Shown piece by piece: positions 8,072-17,466 of a stretch of 64,000 nucleotides of DNA (the stretch's first letter is position 1; the number at the start of each line of letters is the position of its first letter). The translations under genes were made by a program, and so were the position numbers. A model generated the notes under the pieces. That model did not search any database, was not told where the DNA came from, and worked only from the letters and a program-made list of their open reading frames with translations. The DNA is taken from NCBI RefSeq assembly GCF_000331025.1, contig NC_020055.1, positions 1,892,370 to 1,956,369 of the forward strand, written 5' to 3'. This stretch comes from Maridesulfovibrio hydrothermalis AM13 = DSM 14728 (lineage in GTDB: Bacteria; Desulfobacterota; Desulfovibrionia; Desulfovibrionales; Desulfovibrionaceae).

Positions 8072-9397
8072 GTGAGTTTCGACATTTTTTCTTTTGACCG
8101 GCGCATTGTTTCCGGAATCAATTCTTGCGGCTATACAATGCCAACCCCCATTCAGGCTCAGGCCATTCCCGAAGTACTTAAAGGGCGCGATGTCATGGGC
8201 TTAGCCCAGACCGGGACCGGTAAAACCGCAGCGTTTGCTCTGCCTATCCTGCAACGCATCATTGACTCCGGGGCATCATTTCGCGGACCTGTGCGCACTT
8301 TGGTGCTTGCACCTACCCGTGAACTTGCTTTGCAGATTCATGAAAATTTTATAACCCTCGGCAAGCAGGCCGGAATACGCAGTGCAGCGGTATTCGGCGG
8401 TGTAGGTGCGACCCCTCAGGTTCGGGCAGCCAATCAGGCGACAGTAATTGTTGCCTGTCCGGGAAGGCTTATCGACCTGCTCAATCAGGGACTGATCAAG
8501 CTGAATAACGTGGACACACTTGTCCTCGATGAAGCTGACCGTATGCTTGATATGGGATTTTTACCTGATATTAAAAGGATTATGGCCAAGCTGCCCGCGA
8601 AGCGTCAGAATCTTCTTTTTTCTGCAACTATGCCAAGTGATATTCGCGAACTTGCAGATAAAATTCTGGTTAGACCTGCAACAGTGCAGGTTGCCAATAC
8701 AGCTCCTGCCAAAAGCGTCAAGCATGTTTTTTATCCGGTAAGTCAGCATCTTAAAAATGATCTGCTGGAAAGAGTGCTGGATGATACCAATTATGACAGT
8801 GTATTGGTTTTTACCCGTACCAAGCATAAGGCTAAGAATCTGGCTCGTAAGCTCAGCTTTCGGGGCCACGATGCTACCTTTTTGCAAGGCAATATGAGTC
8901 AGAACCAGCGTCAGCGGGCTTTAGATGGATTTCGTGACGGAACTTTCAAAGTGATGGTTGCAACTGATATTGCTGCCCGCGGTATTGATTGTGAGCGCAT
9001 TACCCATGTTATCAACTTTGATGTGCCCGATACGGCTGAGACCTACACCCATCGCATAGGTCGTACCGGCCGGGCAGGGCGTAGCGGATCAGCATTTACT
9101 TTTGTTACCCGTGAAGATCTTAAGATCATGCGGGAAGTTGAAAAGGTTATAGGCAGCGTGGTTCAAACTCGCGAACTGGCCGATTTTGATTACGGCCGTC
9201 CTAACCGGAATCCTGCGCCGAAACGACCTGCTTCCAGCAGACCCGGAGGCCGGGGGGGGCAGAAACGTTCTTTCGGTGGCAACAAGTCCTCCCGTAATTC
9301 GGAAGGTGGACGTCGTAAATCTTCAGGCAGGCCTTCTTCCGGTAAGTCTTCATCCGGCAAGCCGTCATCGCGCAGACGTAGTGCAGGGCGTGCTTAG
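8072..9397 (+). CDS. DEAD-box RNA helicase, RhlE type
   Basis: A 441-residue ATP-dependent RNA helicase. All core motifs are visible: a Q-motif region (GYTMPTPIQAQAIP), motif I AQTGTGKT, PTRELALQ, VLDEADRMLDMGF, SAT, the C-terminal VATDIAARGIDC and HRIGRTGRAGR. The tail after about residue 375 is low-complexity, rich in Ser, Gly, Lys and Arg, as in RhlE proteins, and probably binds RNA nonspecifically. GTG 8072 is chosen because AGGA lies just before it and because the 45 residues encoded upstream in frame do not belong to the family. Likely roles are ribosome assembly and mRNA decay. It is followed by an RRM gene, another RNA-binding protein. Confidence 0.92.
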   Translation: MSFDIFSFDRRIVSGINSCGYTMPTPIQAQAIPEVLKGRDVMGLAQTGTGKTAAFALPILQRIIDSGASFRGPVRTLVLAPTRELALQIHENFITLGKQAGIRSAAVFGGVGATPQVRAANQATVIVACPGRLIDLLNQGLIKLNNVDTLVLDEADRMLDMGFLPDIKRIMAKLPAKRQNLLFSATMPSDIRELADKILVRPATVQVANTAPAKSVKHVFYPVSQHLKNDLLERVLDDTNYDSVLVFTRTKHKAKNLARKLSFRGHDATFLQGNMSQNQRQRALDGFRDGTFKVMVATDIAARGIDCERITHVINFDVPDTAETYTHRIGRTGRAGRSGSAFTFVTREDLKIMREVEKVIGSVVQTRELADFDYGRPNRNPAPKRPASSRPGGRGGQKRSFGGNKSSRNSEGGRRKSSGRPSSGKSSSGKPSSRRRSAGRA

Positions 9398-9470
9398 TTG
9401 AATAATCAGGTGACAGATCTTCAAGTAAAAGCTAGGGTAAAATATATTTAAAGTTTATTTAATATTTTGC

Positions 9471-9499
9471 TTGACAGGTAAGGCGAAATAAGGAATAAG
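9471..9499 (+). promoter_or_regulatory. Promoter of the RRM gene
   Basis: A perfect -35 TTGACA (9471-9476), a 17-base spacer, and AATAAG at -10 (four of six matches). A start near 9506 would give a leader of about 145 nt that contains a terminator-like hairpin. Confidence 0.6.
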
Positions 9500-9558
9500 G
9501 TTTTTGTACGCCAGCGGCCTCTGGGAAGGAGTTGGCTCTAGTTCGAACAAGGTTTATC

Positions 9559-9598
9559 AAGGAGCAGTGTGCGCATCTTGTACATTGTTCCTTTTTTT
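9559..9598 (+). terminator. Terminator-like hairpin in the RRM gene leader
   Basis: AAGGAGCAGTG (9559-9569) pairs with CATTGTTCCTT (9583-9593), two of the pairs being G-T, and runs into seven T residues. It can end rhlE readthrough, but because the TTGACA promoter is upstream of it, it also lies inside the RRM leader as a possible attenuator. An earlier AAGGAG at 9526-9531 could compete for the same 3' arm. Confidence 0.7.
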
Positions 9599-9603
9599 AT
9601 ACC

Positions 9604-9619
9604 TGACGCATGTGCGTCA
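9604..9619 (+). promoter_or_regulatory. Perfect 16-bp palindrome before the RRM gene
   Basis: TGACGCATGTGCGTCA, two 7-bp arms around TG, lies 30 bases before the start codon. It may be a protein-binding site or an mRNA hairpin next to the ribosome binding site. Confidence 0.5.
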
Positions 9620-9649
9620 AAGCTTATTTAATTTTTTAGGAGAATTTTA

Positions 9650-9913
9650 ATGTCCAAGAACATCTATGTCGGTAACCTGCCCTGGTCTGCTTCCGAAGAC
9701 GACGTCCGTGCTGCTTTCGAAGCTTACGGTGAAGTTATTTCTGTTAAACTCATCGAAGATAGAGAAACCGGTCGCCCTCGTGGCTTCGGCTTTGTTGAAA
9801 TGGAAGACAACGGTGCACTCGATGCTATCGACAATCTGGACGGTAAAGATTTCGGCGGTCGTAACCTCAAGGTTAACGAAGCGAAGCCCCGCGCTCCGCG
9901 TCCCCGCTGGTAG
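9650..9913 (+). CDS. Small RRM-domain RNA-binding protein
   Basis: An 87-residue protein made of a single RNA recognition motif. RNP2 is IYVGNL at residues 5-10 and RNP1 is RGFGFVEM at about 44-51, with the aromatic residues that stack on RNA present. The tail is short and basic (KPRAPRPRW). The start is ATG 9650 behind TAGGAG. Such single-RRM proteins occur in cyanobacteria and deltaproteobacteria, often cold-induced, and bind single-stranded RNA; the targets are unknown. It follows the RhlE helicase. The codon usage is very regular, suggesting high expression. Its leader contains a promoter, a terminator-like hairpin and a palindrome, which points to autoregulation. Confidence 0.95.
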   Translation: MSKNIYVGNLPWSASEDDVRAAFEAYGEVISVKLIEDRETGRPRGFGFVEMEDNGALDAIDNLDGKDFGGRNLKVNEAKPRAPRPRW

Positions 9914-9921
9914 TTTTTGCT

Positions 9922-9984
9922 AAAAGCAATTAGATTGCTTTTTATGCCCGCTTCTCAGTTGAGACGCGGGCATTTTCGTTTTTG
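9922..9984 (+). terminator. Two tandem terminators after the RRM gene
   Basis: The first hairpin is AAAAGCAAT/ATTGCTTTT around TAG (9922-9942) with a T tail. The second is ATGCCCGC (9944-9951) with GCGGGCAT (9966-9973), followed by TTTCGTTTTT. Confidence 0.85.
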
Positions 9985-10073
9985 TAGTTTTTCCTTTCTA
10001 ATACGTTTATCGTTTTATGGTTAACGTGCTTATACCTGCTCTCCTGTTGAAAATATCTTACGGAGAAAAAAAG

Positions 10074-11066
10074 ATGTTTAAAAAGCTGGCCCTATCCATA
10101 TTCGTTCTGCTGCTCCTGCCCGCCGTATGTATTGCCGGAAAAGTTGCTATCCGGACCTCCTCATTTATTGCGCAGTCAGGCGAGGCTATTTTTAATGGTA
10201 ATGTTTTATCTGATGGGGACTATTCTACCGGATGGATAGAGAATGGAGACGGAGACGGTCCGGGGCAGTGGTTACAATTTTTCTTTCCAACAGAAGTTAT
10301 TGTAGATTCTGTCATCATTAGAAATGGAATCGGGGTTGGCAATGAATTTAAAAATGTTAACCGGATTAAAGACATTTTTATATCTTACTCTAAAGGGCAG
10401 CGTCAGTCCTTTACGCTTCTTGATTCTGAAAAGAAGCAAAGCCCTGCAGTTAAAAAGTGGCCGACCACCAGTCTTGTTTTTTCCATCCGCTCTGTCTATT
10501 CGGATGGCAAAAGCGAAGATGCAGGTTTATCCGAGATTGTGATTAAATATCATAAGCCGACTTCTGAGGAGCTTGACCTTGCTGACAAAGCAAACTCGGT
10601 GAATCTTGTTGCCGCCCAAAAAAGTCCGGCGACCTCTCGGAAAAAAAGTTCTGAAGAGCAAAAGGCATTATACAAAAATATGAGCGCGGCGGAGAAAAAA
10701 GAATTTGTCGTAAATGAACTAAAAATCTTTTTTGACAGATTTTATACCAGTTTCGTGACCATTAACGAAGAGTATCCCCGTATGTATACCGAAGAGCATT
10801 TTCTGCGTGAAAGTGCCATGTTTGAAAATTTCAGGGCAATGCTTAAGAAGCGGGGAGTACTTGGCAACTATAAAAAAGCCATAGTCTCAACCGCTGATCT
10901 CAAATATGATATCAGAACTCTCACCCCGACAGAGGTCGAACTCTGGGTCAAAGGTGAGTACACTGTAATGTTTGACATGAAAGCAAAACAAATCACAGAG
11001 AAGGCACTTTATCATCTTAAAAGAGAACATGGAGAATGGAAAGTGGACAACAAGGTTGAGTATTAA
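10074..11066 (+). CDS. Secreted protein with a discoidin-like (NADase-type) domain
   Basis: A 330-residue exported protein. A Sec signal peptide spans residues 1 to about 20 (KKLALSIFVLLLLPAVCIAG). The next 140 residues have the pattern of the NADase-type glycan-binding discoidin fold: NVLSDGDYSTGWIENGDGDGPG, a hydrophobic strand, then VIIRNGIG and a helix-free strand-rich end. After a Ser/Lys-rich linker, about residues 205-330 form a second domain of two helices and strands that resembles an NTF2-like fold, by impression only. ATG 10074 is chosen since GGAG precedes it and the signal peptide starts there. Probably periplasmic or surface-associated; ligand unknown. It stands alone between terminators. 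Confidence 0.65.
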   Translation: MFKKLALSIFVLLLLPAVCIAGKVAIRTSSFIAQSGEAIFNGNVLSDGDYSTGWIENGDGDGPGQWLQFFFPTEVIVDSVIIRNGIGVGNEFKNVNRIKDIFISYSKGQRQSFTLLDSEKKQSPAVKKWPTTSLVFSIRSVYSDGKSEDAGLSEIVIKYHKPTSEELDLADKANSVNLVAAQKSPATSRKKSSEEQKALYKNMSAAEKKEFVVNELKIFFDRFYTSFVTINEEYPRMYTEEHFLRESAMFENFRAMLKKRGVLGNYKKAIVSTADLKYDIRTLTPTEVELWVKGEYTVMFDMKAKQITEKALYHLKREHGEWKVDNKVEY

Positions 11067-11140
11067 AGTGTAAGATTTTTGTGTCCTCACAGGGCATAAT
11101 TTTTAATATATCAGGGCCTTTTTGGGATGAAGATATTTCT

Positions 11141-11176
11141 GCCCCCGACGGTTAAATCTTTTTTACCGTCGGGGGC
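11141..11176. terminator. Strong hairpin between convergent genes
   Basis: GCCCCCGACGGT pairs with ACCGTCGGGGGC over 12 bp with a short T-rich loop. The T tracts outside the stem are poor on both strands, so termination may depend on stem strength. It separates the discoidin-like gene from the permease gene. Confidence 0.65.
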
Positions 11177-11182
11177 ATTTAC

Positions 11183-12406
11183 TTATCTGGTATGATGGGT
11201 CCAGTATTCGACGTTCGGGCTGAGATGCAGCAGGCCGAATTCCTGCCCCAGTTCAATTAACAGTACAGCAGCAAAACATACGATGAGAATCATTCCGGTC
11301 ATTTTCCGGAAACTTCCTGCCGGAGAGTATTTCCAGACAATGAATCCGGGCAGAATACCGAAGATTATGCATTCGCCGACACCGCCTACAAGATTGATGG
11401 CGACGAGGAAAATGTCAGGATAAATGAGCGCAACTAAAAGCGGCGGAATAAAAGAAAGTGACCAGACAAGCGGTTTGCTTTTGGTGTCGAGGTGAGTTGT
11501 AGTCAGATCACGCATAAAGCTCATGAGCGCAGTGCCGTTGGCCATGAACGCAGTGGACATGGCAACCAGTGCAAATAACAGTGCGATATAAGTAAACGCG
11601 GGGGTCTGGAGCAGATTTTCAAGTGGAATAGTTGCCGGATCATTGCGTCCGAAGGCGGTAATCAGATCGACATGGTCAGGTGAGGACAAGGGCAGTGCCC
11701 CGAGTACAACCAAAAGCCAGGCAAGGTTCATAAGCATGCCGATTGTGGTTCCGCCGATGATGGCGGTGCGTATTTTTCTGCGGTCATGGTCAAGAGTACG
11801 GCAGATACTGGGAATGATATTGTGAAAGTGGAAAGCCATGAGCAGTACGGGAAGTCCTGCCGGAATGTAGCTCCAGTCTAATTTTGACATGTTTTCGGTC
11901 GTCACGTCAGGTACTACCATGAAAACAAGTGCTCCGAATGTAACCCACATAATTATAACAAGATATGGGGTGCACTTTTTCATCATAACCATACCGAAAG
12001 CTGTGATACCTGTAACCACGGCAAAATAGAGAACCATGACCATAGGCAGGGACAGTGAAGATTGTATGCTCATGATAATTGCTGAAATCCCGCAAATATA
12101 GGCAACAAGTACCCCGTAGAGGATGATCAGGTTTGCAACGATAGTCACCCATTTTCCTGTATTGCCAAGCTCCTGCTGGAAAAAAGTCGGTAAATCAGCA
12201 TTTTCGTTGGTGGTCAGGCTTTTCTGCTCTGAGTAGATCAGGGCTGTATAAGTCATGAGCACCCACATAAAAAGGGTGGCTGTTATTGACGGAATTAATC
12301 CGGCTGCACAGAGATTGACGGGCAGGGCCAGAATTCCTGCTCCCAGCATGTTTCCCACAACGACGAACATCATAGACATGGCGGAAGCTGATTTTTCCTG
12401 AGTCAT
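11183..12406 (-). CDS. Aromatic amino acid permease (HAAAP family)
   Basis: A 407-residue inner-membrane transporter with about eleven hydrophobic segments. The N-terminal GNMLGAGILALPVNLCAAGL matches the Gly-rich first helix of the hydroxy/aromatic amino acid permeases (TyrP, Mtr, SdaC), which import amino acids with protons or sodium. Substrate among Tyr, Trp, Phe and Ser cannot be fixed. The second of two close ATG codons (12406) is chosen because AGGAG sits six bases before it; the first ATG abuts that site. It follows aspA with only the aspA terminator between, so it may depend partly on readthrough. Confidence 0.85.
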   Translation of the reverse strand: MTQEKSASAMSMMFVVVGNMLGAGILALPVNLCAAGLIPSITATLFMWVLMTYTALIYSEQKSLTTNENADLPTFFQQELGNTGKWVTIVANLIILYGVLVAYICGISAIIMSIQSSLSLPMVMVLYFAVVTGITAFGMVMMKKCTPYLVIIMWVTFGALVFMVVPDVTTENMSKLDWSYIPAGLPVLLMAFHFHNIIPSICRTLDHDRRKIRTAIIGGTTIGMLMNLAWLLVVLGALPLSSPDHVDLITAFGRNDPATIPLENLLQTPAFTYIALLFALVAMSTAFMANGTALMSFMRDLTTTHLDTKSKPLVWSLSFIPPLLVALIYPDIFLVAINLVGGVGECIIFGILPGFIVWKYSPAGSFRKMTGMILIVCFAAVLLIELGQEFGLLHLSPNVEYWTHHTR

Positions 12407-12454
12407 AGACATCTCCTGTTCCGGTTGGTTGAGTCAGATTTAAAGTATATTTCA

Positions 12455-12498
12455 GATAAAAACAGGGCCTGCAAAACAGTTTGTTTTGCAGGCCCTGT
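12455..12498 (-). terminator. Terminator after aspA
   Basis: A perfect 16-bp stem (12462-12477 with 12483-12498) has a 5-base loop. On the minus strand it is followed by TTTTT. It lies five bases past the aspA stop codon. Confidence 0.9.
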
Positions 12499-12502
12499 AA
12501 TT

Positions 12503-13921
12503 TTATTTGTTCGTTTCCTTCAAATTAAGAGGGTGAGAATGGATCATGTTTTCAGGAGAGAGAGCTTTATCCAGATCCTCTTTGGACATATAACCTTTTT
12601 CAATGACGATGTCGTATACCGAACGTCCGCTTTTCAGTGCTTCGTTGGCAACTTCGGTGGAGTTTTCATAGCCGATATAAGGGTTGAGGGCCGTTACCAG
12701 ACCAATGCTGTGCTCAACATAACCACGGCAGACATCTTCGTTGGCAGTTATGCCGGAAACGCAGCGGTCAGCAAGAGTTTTGAACCCCCGGCGCATGATG
12801 GTCAGTGAATTTAAAAGGCTTGCGGCGATGACCGGCTCCATAACATTCAGTTCCAGCTGTCCGGCCTCGGCTGCAAGGCTGACAGTCACATCACTTCCTA
12901 TGACGGTAAATGCAATCTGGTTTACCACTTCCGGAATGATGGGGTTTACCTTGCCGGGCATGATGGAAGATCCCGGAGCCATGCGTGGAAGGTTGATCTC
13001 ATTAAAACCGCAGCGGGGCCCGGATGAAAGCAGGCGCAGGTCGTTGCATATTTTGGAAATTTTGACGGCGACGCGTTTAAGTACACCGGAAAGCTGTACA
13101 TATGCTCCTGTATCCTGTGTGGCTTCAACCAAATCAGGTGCAAGTTCAAGATCCAGTCCGGTAATTTCTTTTAATTTGTCAGTCACCATCTGGGCATATT
13201 TCGGTGGTGCGTTAAGGCCGGTCCCGATTGCTGTTCCACCCATGTTGATTTCGCAGATGAGGGCTTTGGCCTCGCGGACTCTTTCAATATCCTCGCTGAT
13301 CGTTACCGAGTAGGAAGTGAATTCCTGTCCCAGTGTCATGGGCACTGCGTCTTGCAGCTGCGTGCGGCCCATCTTCATAATATGGGAAAATTCTTTCCCT
13401 TTTGCGGCGAAGCTGCTCTGAAGGTATTCCATTGATTCAATGAGCTGATCCATTTTGGCAATCAGGGTCAGTCTCAGGCAGGTAGGGTATACGTCGTTGG
13501 TGGATTGAGCCATGTTGACGTGAATGTTGGGGTGCAGGTGGTCATACTCACCTTTTTTTACACCCAGATGTTCAAGCCCGATATTGGCAATGACTTCGTT
13601 GGCATTCATATTGGTGGAAGTACCGGCTCCGCCCTGAATAATATCGACAATGAACTGGTCATGATATTTATCTGCGAGCAGTTCGTTACAGGCAAACACT
13701 ATGGCTCTGGTTTTTTCATCATCAAGCTTGCCAAGTTCATTATTGGTGATGGCCGCGGCTTTTTTGATGTAGGCCAGCGCGTAAATAATATGAGGATAGT
13801 GGGATATGGGAATCCCGGTAATGCGGAAGTTTTCGGAAGCTCTTTGGGTTTGTGCTCCGTAAAGGGCATCTAAAGGGACTTCCTTTGAGCCGATGCAGTC
13901 ATGTTCTTTGCGAAAGTTCAT
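12503..13921 (-). CDS. aspA: Aspartate ammonia-lyase
   Basis: A 472-residue enzyme of the fumarase/aspartase superfamily that interconverts aspartate with fumarate and ammonia. The signature loop GSSIMPGKVNPIIPE (with the catalytic Ser) is intact, as are GGAGTSTNMNANEV and the conserved MGGTAIGTGLN. Length and the N-terminal KEHDCIGSKEVP fit aspartase rather than class II fumarase. The start ATG 13921 lies at the family's usual beginning. In sulfate reducers the enzyme links aspartate to fumarate metabolism. The terminator directly after it makes it a largely separate unit from the permease downstream. Confidence 0.92.
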   Translation of the reverse strand: MNFRKEHDCIGSKEVPLDALYGAQTQRASENFRITGIPISHYPHIIYALAYIKKAAAITNNELGKLDDEKTRAIVFACNELLADKYHDQFIVDIIQGGAGTSTNMNANEVIANIGLEHLGVKKGEYDHLHPNIHVNMAQSTNDVYPTCLRLTLIAKMDQLIESMEYLQSSFAAKGKEFSHIMKMGRTQLQDAVPMTLGQEFTSYSVTISEDIERVREAKALICEINMGGTAIGTGLNAPPKYAQMVTDKLKEITGLDLELAPDLVEATQDTGAYVQLSGVLKRVAVKISKICNDLRLLSSGPRCGFNEINLPRMAPGSSIMPGKVNPIIPEVVNQIAFTVIGSDVTVSLAAEAGQLELNVMEPVIAASLLNSLTIMRRGFKTLADRCVSGITANEDVCRGYVEHSIGLVTALNPYIGYENSTEVANEALKSGRSVYDIVIEKGYMSKEDLDKALSPENMIHSHPLNLKETNK

Positions 13922-14161
13922 TTTTTTCTCCGAAATATTGGGATCTAAAGAAGTTATTACAGCCTGTCGCAGGACTTGCCACGGCTACATAATAAAATTT
14001 GAGAATGATGGCAGAATGAAACATATTTCAAGTTCATACCTGTCCTCTGACTTGTTTTATCACACTGACGTTGGGGGTCAATACAACTTATTGATGTCTT
14101 TGTTTTTACAGGACAAGGGCTGTAATATGCAGTTTAGGTTAAGCTTATAAATAAGCAGAAA

Positions 14162-16456
14162 TCAGTAGGAAAAGGAGTTTTTCCCTTTGGTTTTGGTTCT
14201 GTACATAGCTTCATCTGCGCGGCGCACCAGTTCTTCTTTTTCCGCGCTGCTGTCCGGATAAATACTGATGCCGATGCTTACGCCCAGCCTGTATATTTTT
14301 TCACCGAGGTAGAAGGGGGCGCGCATGGAGTCAATTATGCGCTGGGCCACTACTTCAATTTCAGCTTTTGAACCGATATCTTGTAAAATGAAAATAAATT
14401 CGTCGCCGCCGATGCGTGAAACGGTATCACTGGTACGCAGGCAGTCGCTGAATCGTCCTGCAACTTCGCTGAGAACAGTATCACCTGCGCTATGTCCCAG
14501 CTCGTCATTGACTTGTTTGAAGTTATCGAGATCAGCGTAAAGTATTGCTATTTTAAGGCGGTTGCGTTGTGCGCGCGACAGGGCCTGCTTCATTCTATCG
14601 TCAAAAAGTACCCTGTTCGGAAGTCCGGTCAGGCTGTCATACATGGCCAGTTTACGCATAGTTTCTTCATGTTCTTTGCGTTCCGATATGTCGGACATGA
14701 ACCCTTCATAGCGGATTATTTTTCCGGCTTCATCGGTCACCGCAGTGACAGTTTCCGCAGCCCAGAATGTGGAGCCGTCTTTGCATCTATGTTCAGCTTC
14801 AAAATTAGATGTTCGTCCGAATTCATTAAGAATGGTCGTAAATCGTTTTCGAGTGTCGGCAGAAACATAGCACTGAGTTGATATGTCGGAAATATCTTTG
14901 ATAAGGTCTTCGGGGGTTGCATAGCCGTAATAAATTGCCATCTGCGGGTTTGCGCTGATGAATATGCCTTCAGGGGTGGTCTGAAAAATACCCAGTGGTG
15001 CATTGGTTATGATTGAGCGGTATTTTTCTTCCGCAGCATGCAATGCCTCTTCTTTTTTTTTGCGGTCCGTAATATCTAAAATGAAGCCTGCAATACTGTC
15101 TTCGCCCGGCAGTTTTGTTCCCTTTTCGTACACCCAGCGTTTGGCTCCGTCACTGCGGACTATTCTATATTCCAATGTAAAAGATATCTTTTTTTCGATT
15201 GCGTCGGAGACTGTTTGAATCAGATTTTTGCGGTCCTGCGGGTGGACCAGATTAAGGTAGTTTGATTTTCCACCTCTCAGGAATTCAAAATGATCATATC
15301 CGGTTACTTTGTGCACTTTGGAACTGATATAGTGCATGATATAGGGCGGGTTTAAATCACATTTATAAATCACTCCCGGAACATTGGCTGCTATTGCTTC
15401 AAAAACTTGATCCTTCCGTATCAGCTCATTATTCTGCGAAATTAGAATCTGTTTTGAGCGGTAATGGTAAAAGAAAAAGAGGGCAGCAAAAAGAGTGCAT
15501 CCGATAAGGCCGATCATGGCAATGCGGGCGGTTCTGACTGATGTCATGGCTTTAGTTATAGCTGCTTCAGTAGCAGATATTGCTATGACAAGTTTCATGT
15601 CGCCCAGCCGGACTGAATCCCATGCAATAAGTTTGCGGATTTTTTCTCCACCTCTTTTTATGAAAAAGTAATATTCTCCTTTTCCTGAATTTTCATGCAG
15701 CATCCGTGAGTCAAGTTTGATCAGTTCCGGAAAGTCTTTGTGCAGAGAAAAAATATTTTTGCCCAGTACTTCTTTTTCCTGATCAAAAATAACTATACCT
15801 GATCCGTCAACGATGAATCCTGAGCCGAATTCACCGATTTGCAAAGGGGTGATATACTTTTCGGTGAGCCGGGCAAGGTCAATGATCATGGTCAGCACGC
15901 CTGCATATTTGTCGTCCACCCACACCGGGGCCAGTATCCCTGCAAGGCGTGAGTTTTCGTCAATCTCAGGGTGCGGTGCTATAAAGCCGGTGTGCATGCC
16001 GGACAGGGTTGTGTAATATTTATCAGTCCATTTGATTGCAACTTTGTGTGCTTTGAGCAGTAATGGAGAGGTTATGTCGGAGGTCAGTATTTCTTTTGCA
16101 GGAGTGCTGTGAAAGCTTAGAAAAATCAGCTCATTAATTTCAGTCTGCTTAATTTTCAGCAGTTTTTTTATGGAATCTTTGGTCCTTCGACCTTTAATAA
16201 AGCTTTTGAGAGTGTATTGGGTCAGGGTATGGGCGGTGTTGACAATGCTTTGCAGTTTATCATCAAGCGCAGTGGCTGCAAGTCTGGCTTGCAGGGCTTG
16301 TTGGTTATTGTATATTTTCTCCTGATCTTTGATAACCAGAGTATCAAGCTTAAGACCTACAGCTCCGGCGATAAAAAGAATTGCAAATAAAATAAACAGG
16401 AGTCGCAGCGGAATCCATCTGGTTAAAGTCTGGTTATCGTTTCTTATGGGCTGCAA
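14162..16456 (-). CDS. Membrane-bound diguanylate cyclase with Cache and PAS domains
   Basis: A 764-residue sensor enzyme. A first transmembrane helix at about 17-37 and a second at 311-331 bracket a periplasmic double-Cache region (GSGFIVDGSGIVIFDQEKEVLGK is typical of its distal half). Two PAS domains follow (about 345-470 and 475-595), then a GGDEF domain to the end. The active-site motif GGDEF is at 683-687, and an intact RxxD product-inhibition site (RTSD, starting at 674) lies five residues before it. It is therefore expected to make cyclic di-GMP from GTP in response to a periplasmic ligand and to be feedback-inhibited. There is no EAL domain. The ligand is unknown. Confidence 0.92.
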   Translation of the reverse strand: MQPIRNDNQTLTRWIPLRLLFILFAILFIAGAVGLKLDTLVIKDQEKIYNNQQALQARLAATALDDKLQSIVNTAHTLTQYTLKSFIKGRRTKDSIKKLLKIKQTEINELIFLSFHSTPAKEILTSDITSPLLLKAHKVAIKWTDKYYTTLSGMHTGFIAPHPEIDENSRLAGILAPVWVDDKYAGVLTMIIDLARLTEKYITPLQIGEFGSGFIVDGSGIVIFDQEKEVLGKNIFSLHKDFPELIKLDSRMLHENSGKGEYYFFIKRGGEKIRKLIAWDSVRLGDMKLVIAISATEAAITKAMTSVRTARIAMIGLIGCTLFAALFFFYHYRSKQILISQNNELIRKDQVFEAIAANVPGVIYKCDLNPPYIMHYISSKVHKVTGYDHFEFLRGGKSNYLNLVHPQDRKNLIQTVSDAIEKKISFTLEYRIVRSDGAKRWVYEKGTKLPGEDSIAGFILDITDRKKKEEALHAAEEKYRSIITNAPLGIFQTTPEGIFISANPQMAIYYGYATPEDLIKDISDISTQCYVSADTRKRFTTILNEFGRTSNFEAEHRCKDGSTFWAAETVTAVTDEAGKIIRYEGFMSDISERKEHEETMRKLAMYDSLTGLPNRVLFDDRMKQALSRAQRNRLKIAILYADLDNFKQVNDELGHSAGDTVLSEVAGRFSDCLRTSDTVSRIGGDEFIFILQDIGSKAEIEVVAQRIIDSMRAPFYLGEKIYRLGVSIGISIYPDSSAEKEELVRRADEAMYRTKTKGKNSFSY

Positions 16457-16548
16457 CTTAAAAGCTCCGGAAAAAGATTTTTGTAAGGGGCATAAATGAT
16501 AATGGAATTTTTTTAATCCGAAGATAAACTATATCGATTATAAATATA

Positions 16549-17466
16549 CTATATTTTAAGTTTTGTACGCAAGTTTATATTGTTACGCAGCCCGTCGCCG
16601 ACATATATGGCAATACCCGTCCATATGAAAACAAATGTTATGAGTCTTGATTCGCCGAAAGGTTCTCCGTAGACGAATACTCCCAGCAGCAGTGCCAGCG
16701 TAGGAGCTATGTATTGCATCATTCCCAAAGTTATCAATCTGAGCTTTCGTGCACCGTGGGCAAAAAATATCAGAGGCAGGGAGGTTGCTGCACCTGATCC
16801 GAGCAGCAGCATGTTTTCAGTCACCCCCACTTTGGTCATGCTTAAATCTCCGCTTGCGGCGAGCCATATCAGATAACCGGCGGCAAGTGGAAAAAGCACC
16901 GCTGTTTCAATAAACAGCCCGGGTAGAGATTCAACTTTCATGATTTTGCGTACCAGCCCGTAAAAGGCAAATGATGTGGCCAGAGTTAATGCAATGTATG
17001 GAATTCGGCCATAATCAAAAATAGAATAAAGTACGCCGGACGCTGCAAGAGCAATAGCCAGTCCCTGCACCCTGTTTAACCTTTCTTTCATAAAAATAAA
17101 GCCGAGCAGTCCATTCATGAGCGGAGTCATATAATAGCCCATGCTGGTGTCAACCACATGCCCATGATTGACAGCCCATATGTAGATGAACCAGTTGGTT
17201 CCTATCAGACAGCTGCTGATCGTCAGGAGCAGTTTGCCTTTGCCGTCTCTTAATGCATTCTTAACTTCTGCCCAGCGGACCTTGTAGAAGATCAGAGCAC
17301 CGACAAAGAACATGGACCAGACAATTCTGTTGCAGAGCAGTTCCAGAGACGGAACAACTTCAAGAGCTTTCCAGTAAATAGGAAGAAGGCCCCACAAGAC
17401 AAATGCTATTGCGGCGTAAGTCAGGCCGTCATGGTCGTTTTTAGTCATTTTTTCCAGATGGTCCAT
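16549..17466 (-). CDS. rarD: RarD-type EamA transporter
   Basis: A 305-residue inner-membrane protein of the drug/metabolite transporter superfamily with about ten helices. The opening LTYAAIAFVLWGLLPIYWKAL and SCLIGTNWFIYIWAVNHGHV are characteristic of the RarD subgroup. The physiological substrate is not established. Two starts are possible: ATG 17466, with no obvious ribosome binding site, and ATG 17448, with GGA five bases before it. The latter trims six residues and leaves the first helix intact. It stands alone, divergent from the aromatic operon. Confidence 0.85.
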   Translation of the reverse strand: MDHLEKMTKNDHDGLTYAAIAFVLWGLLPIYWKALEVVPSLELLCNRIVWSMFFVGALIFYKVRWAEVKNALRDGKGKLLLTISSCLIGTNWFIYIWAVNHGHVVDTSMGYYMTPLMNGLLGFIFMKERLNRVQGLAIALAASGVLYSIFDYGRIPYIALTLATSFAFYGLVRKIMKVESLPGLFIETAVLFPLAAGYLIWLAASGDLSMTKVGVTENMLLLGSGAATSLPLIFFAHGARKLRLITLGMMQYIAPTLALLLGVFVYGEPFGESRLITFVFIWTGIAIYVGDGLRNNINLRTKLKI

